Below, piece by piece: positions 63,785-64,000 of a stretch of 64,000 nt of DNA. Origin of the DNA: Prorocentrum cordatum (lineage: Eukaryota > Sar > Dinophyceae > Prorocentrales > Prorocentraceae); contig CAUYUJ010007502.1 in the NCBI GenBank assembly GCA_963575745.1, forward strand, positions 453,177 to 517,176, in the 5' to 3' direction. Every line of letters begins with the position of its first letter. Position 1 is the first letter of the stretch. The translations under genes and the position numbers were made by a program. A model generated the notes under the pieces. It was not told the origin of the DNA. It did no database searches and was given only the letters and a program-made list of their open reading frames with translations.

Positions 63785-64000
63785 GGCGTGTGAGCAGCAG
63801 GAAAAGGGAGAGGAGGAGGAGAAGGAGGAGGAGGAGGACCCCGAAGAAGAGGGGGAGGAGGAGGAGGAGGAGGAGGAGGAGGAGGAGGAGGAAGATGAGG
63901 AGGAGTTGGAGGGAATGGAGGAGGAGGGAGAAGAGGAGGAGGAGGAGGAGGAGGAGGAGGAGGAGGAGGAGGAGGAGGCGGAGGCGGAGGCGGAGGAGGA
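63785..64000 (+). repeat. (GGA)n tract, runs off the window
   Basis: GGA/GAG triplets with GAAGA and GCGGAG variants continue to the last base. Confidence 0.95.

Overview
The window is eukaryotic nuclear DNA, and the sequence points to a dinoflagellate. The strongest evidence is the dinoflagellate trans-spliced leader (CCGTAGCCAT...GGCTCAAG). It occurs intact at 20964-20985 and as a doubled relic at 20080-20116. In both places it is joined to exon-like sequence and has no GT splice donor after it, which is the signature of mRNAs that were reverse-transcribed back into the genome. Retroelement and PIF1-like helicase families of types I associate with dinoflagellates, very high GC content and abundant CTC/GGA repeats agree. 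I cannot name the species. There are no bacterial-style operons, no CRISPR array, and no rRNA or tRNA that I can recognise.

Almost all of the window is repeats and decayed mobile DNA. Left part (1-20 kb): a probable LINE reverse-transcriptase relic (minus strand); a 2.2-kb imperfect palindrome (1656-3820) built from conserved outer modules, simple repeats and a conserved centre; then GC-rich intergenic DNA with short foldback (MITE-like) families and long CTC/GGA tracts. Middle (20-31 kb): two spliced-leader retrocopies. The second is interrupted by an 8.7-kb DIRS-like tyrosine-recombinase retroelement on the minus strand (21471-30156). It keeps an intact gag-like ORF (26296-27570), a broken reverse transcriptase/RNase H and a broken tyrosine recombinase, and it has the split direct repeats (A1-ORFs-B1-A2-B2) typical of PAT/Ngaro-type elements.

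From 31 to 37 kb there are minisatellites and foldback repeats. From 37.7 to 47.1 kb the assembly carries the same ~4.6-kb block twice on either side of a 100-N gap (42313-42412), which is probably a false duplication from unmerged contig ends. The block holds another arm of the palindromic family and a 1.5-kb AAATCTTCAC satellite. From 48.9 to 51.9 kb lies a frameshifted pseudogene of a PIF1-like helicase with a Cys-rich tail. From 52 to 61 kb there are minisatellites, (CGT)n and (GGA)n tracts and more foldback repeats. From 61.3 to 63.1 kb lies a decayed LINE with a reverse-transcriptase core and a terminal zinc-knuckle-like motif.

The only long reading frame I consider a likely intact protein is the gag-like ORF. 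Most other long open frames are translations of GGA/CTC tracts (poly-Glu, poly-Ser, poly-Leu, poly-Pro, poly-Arg).
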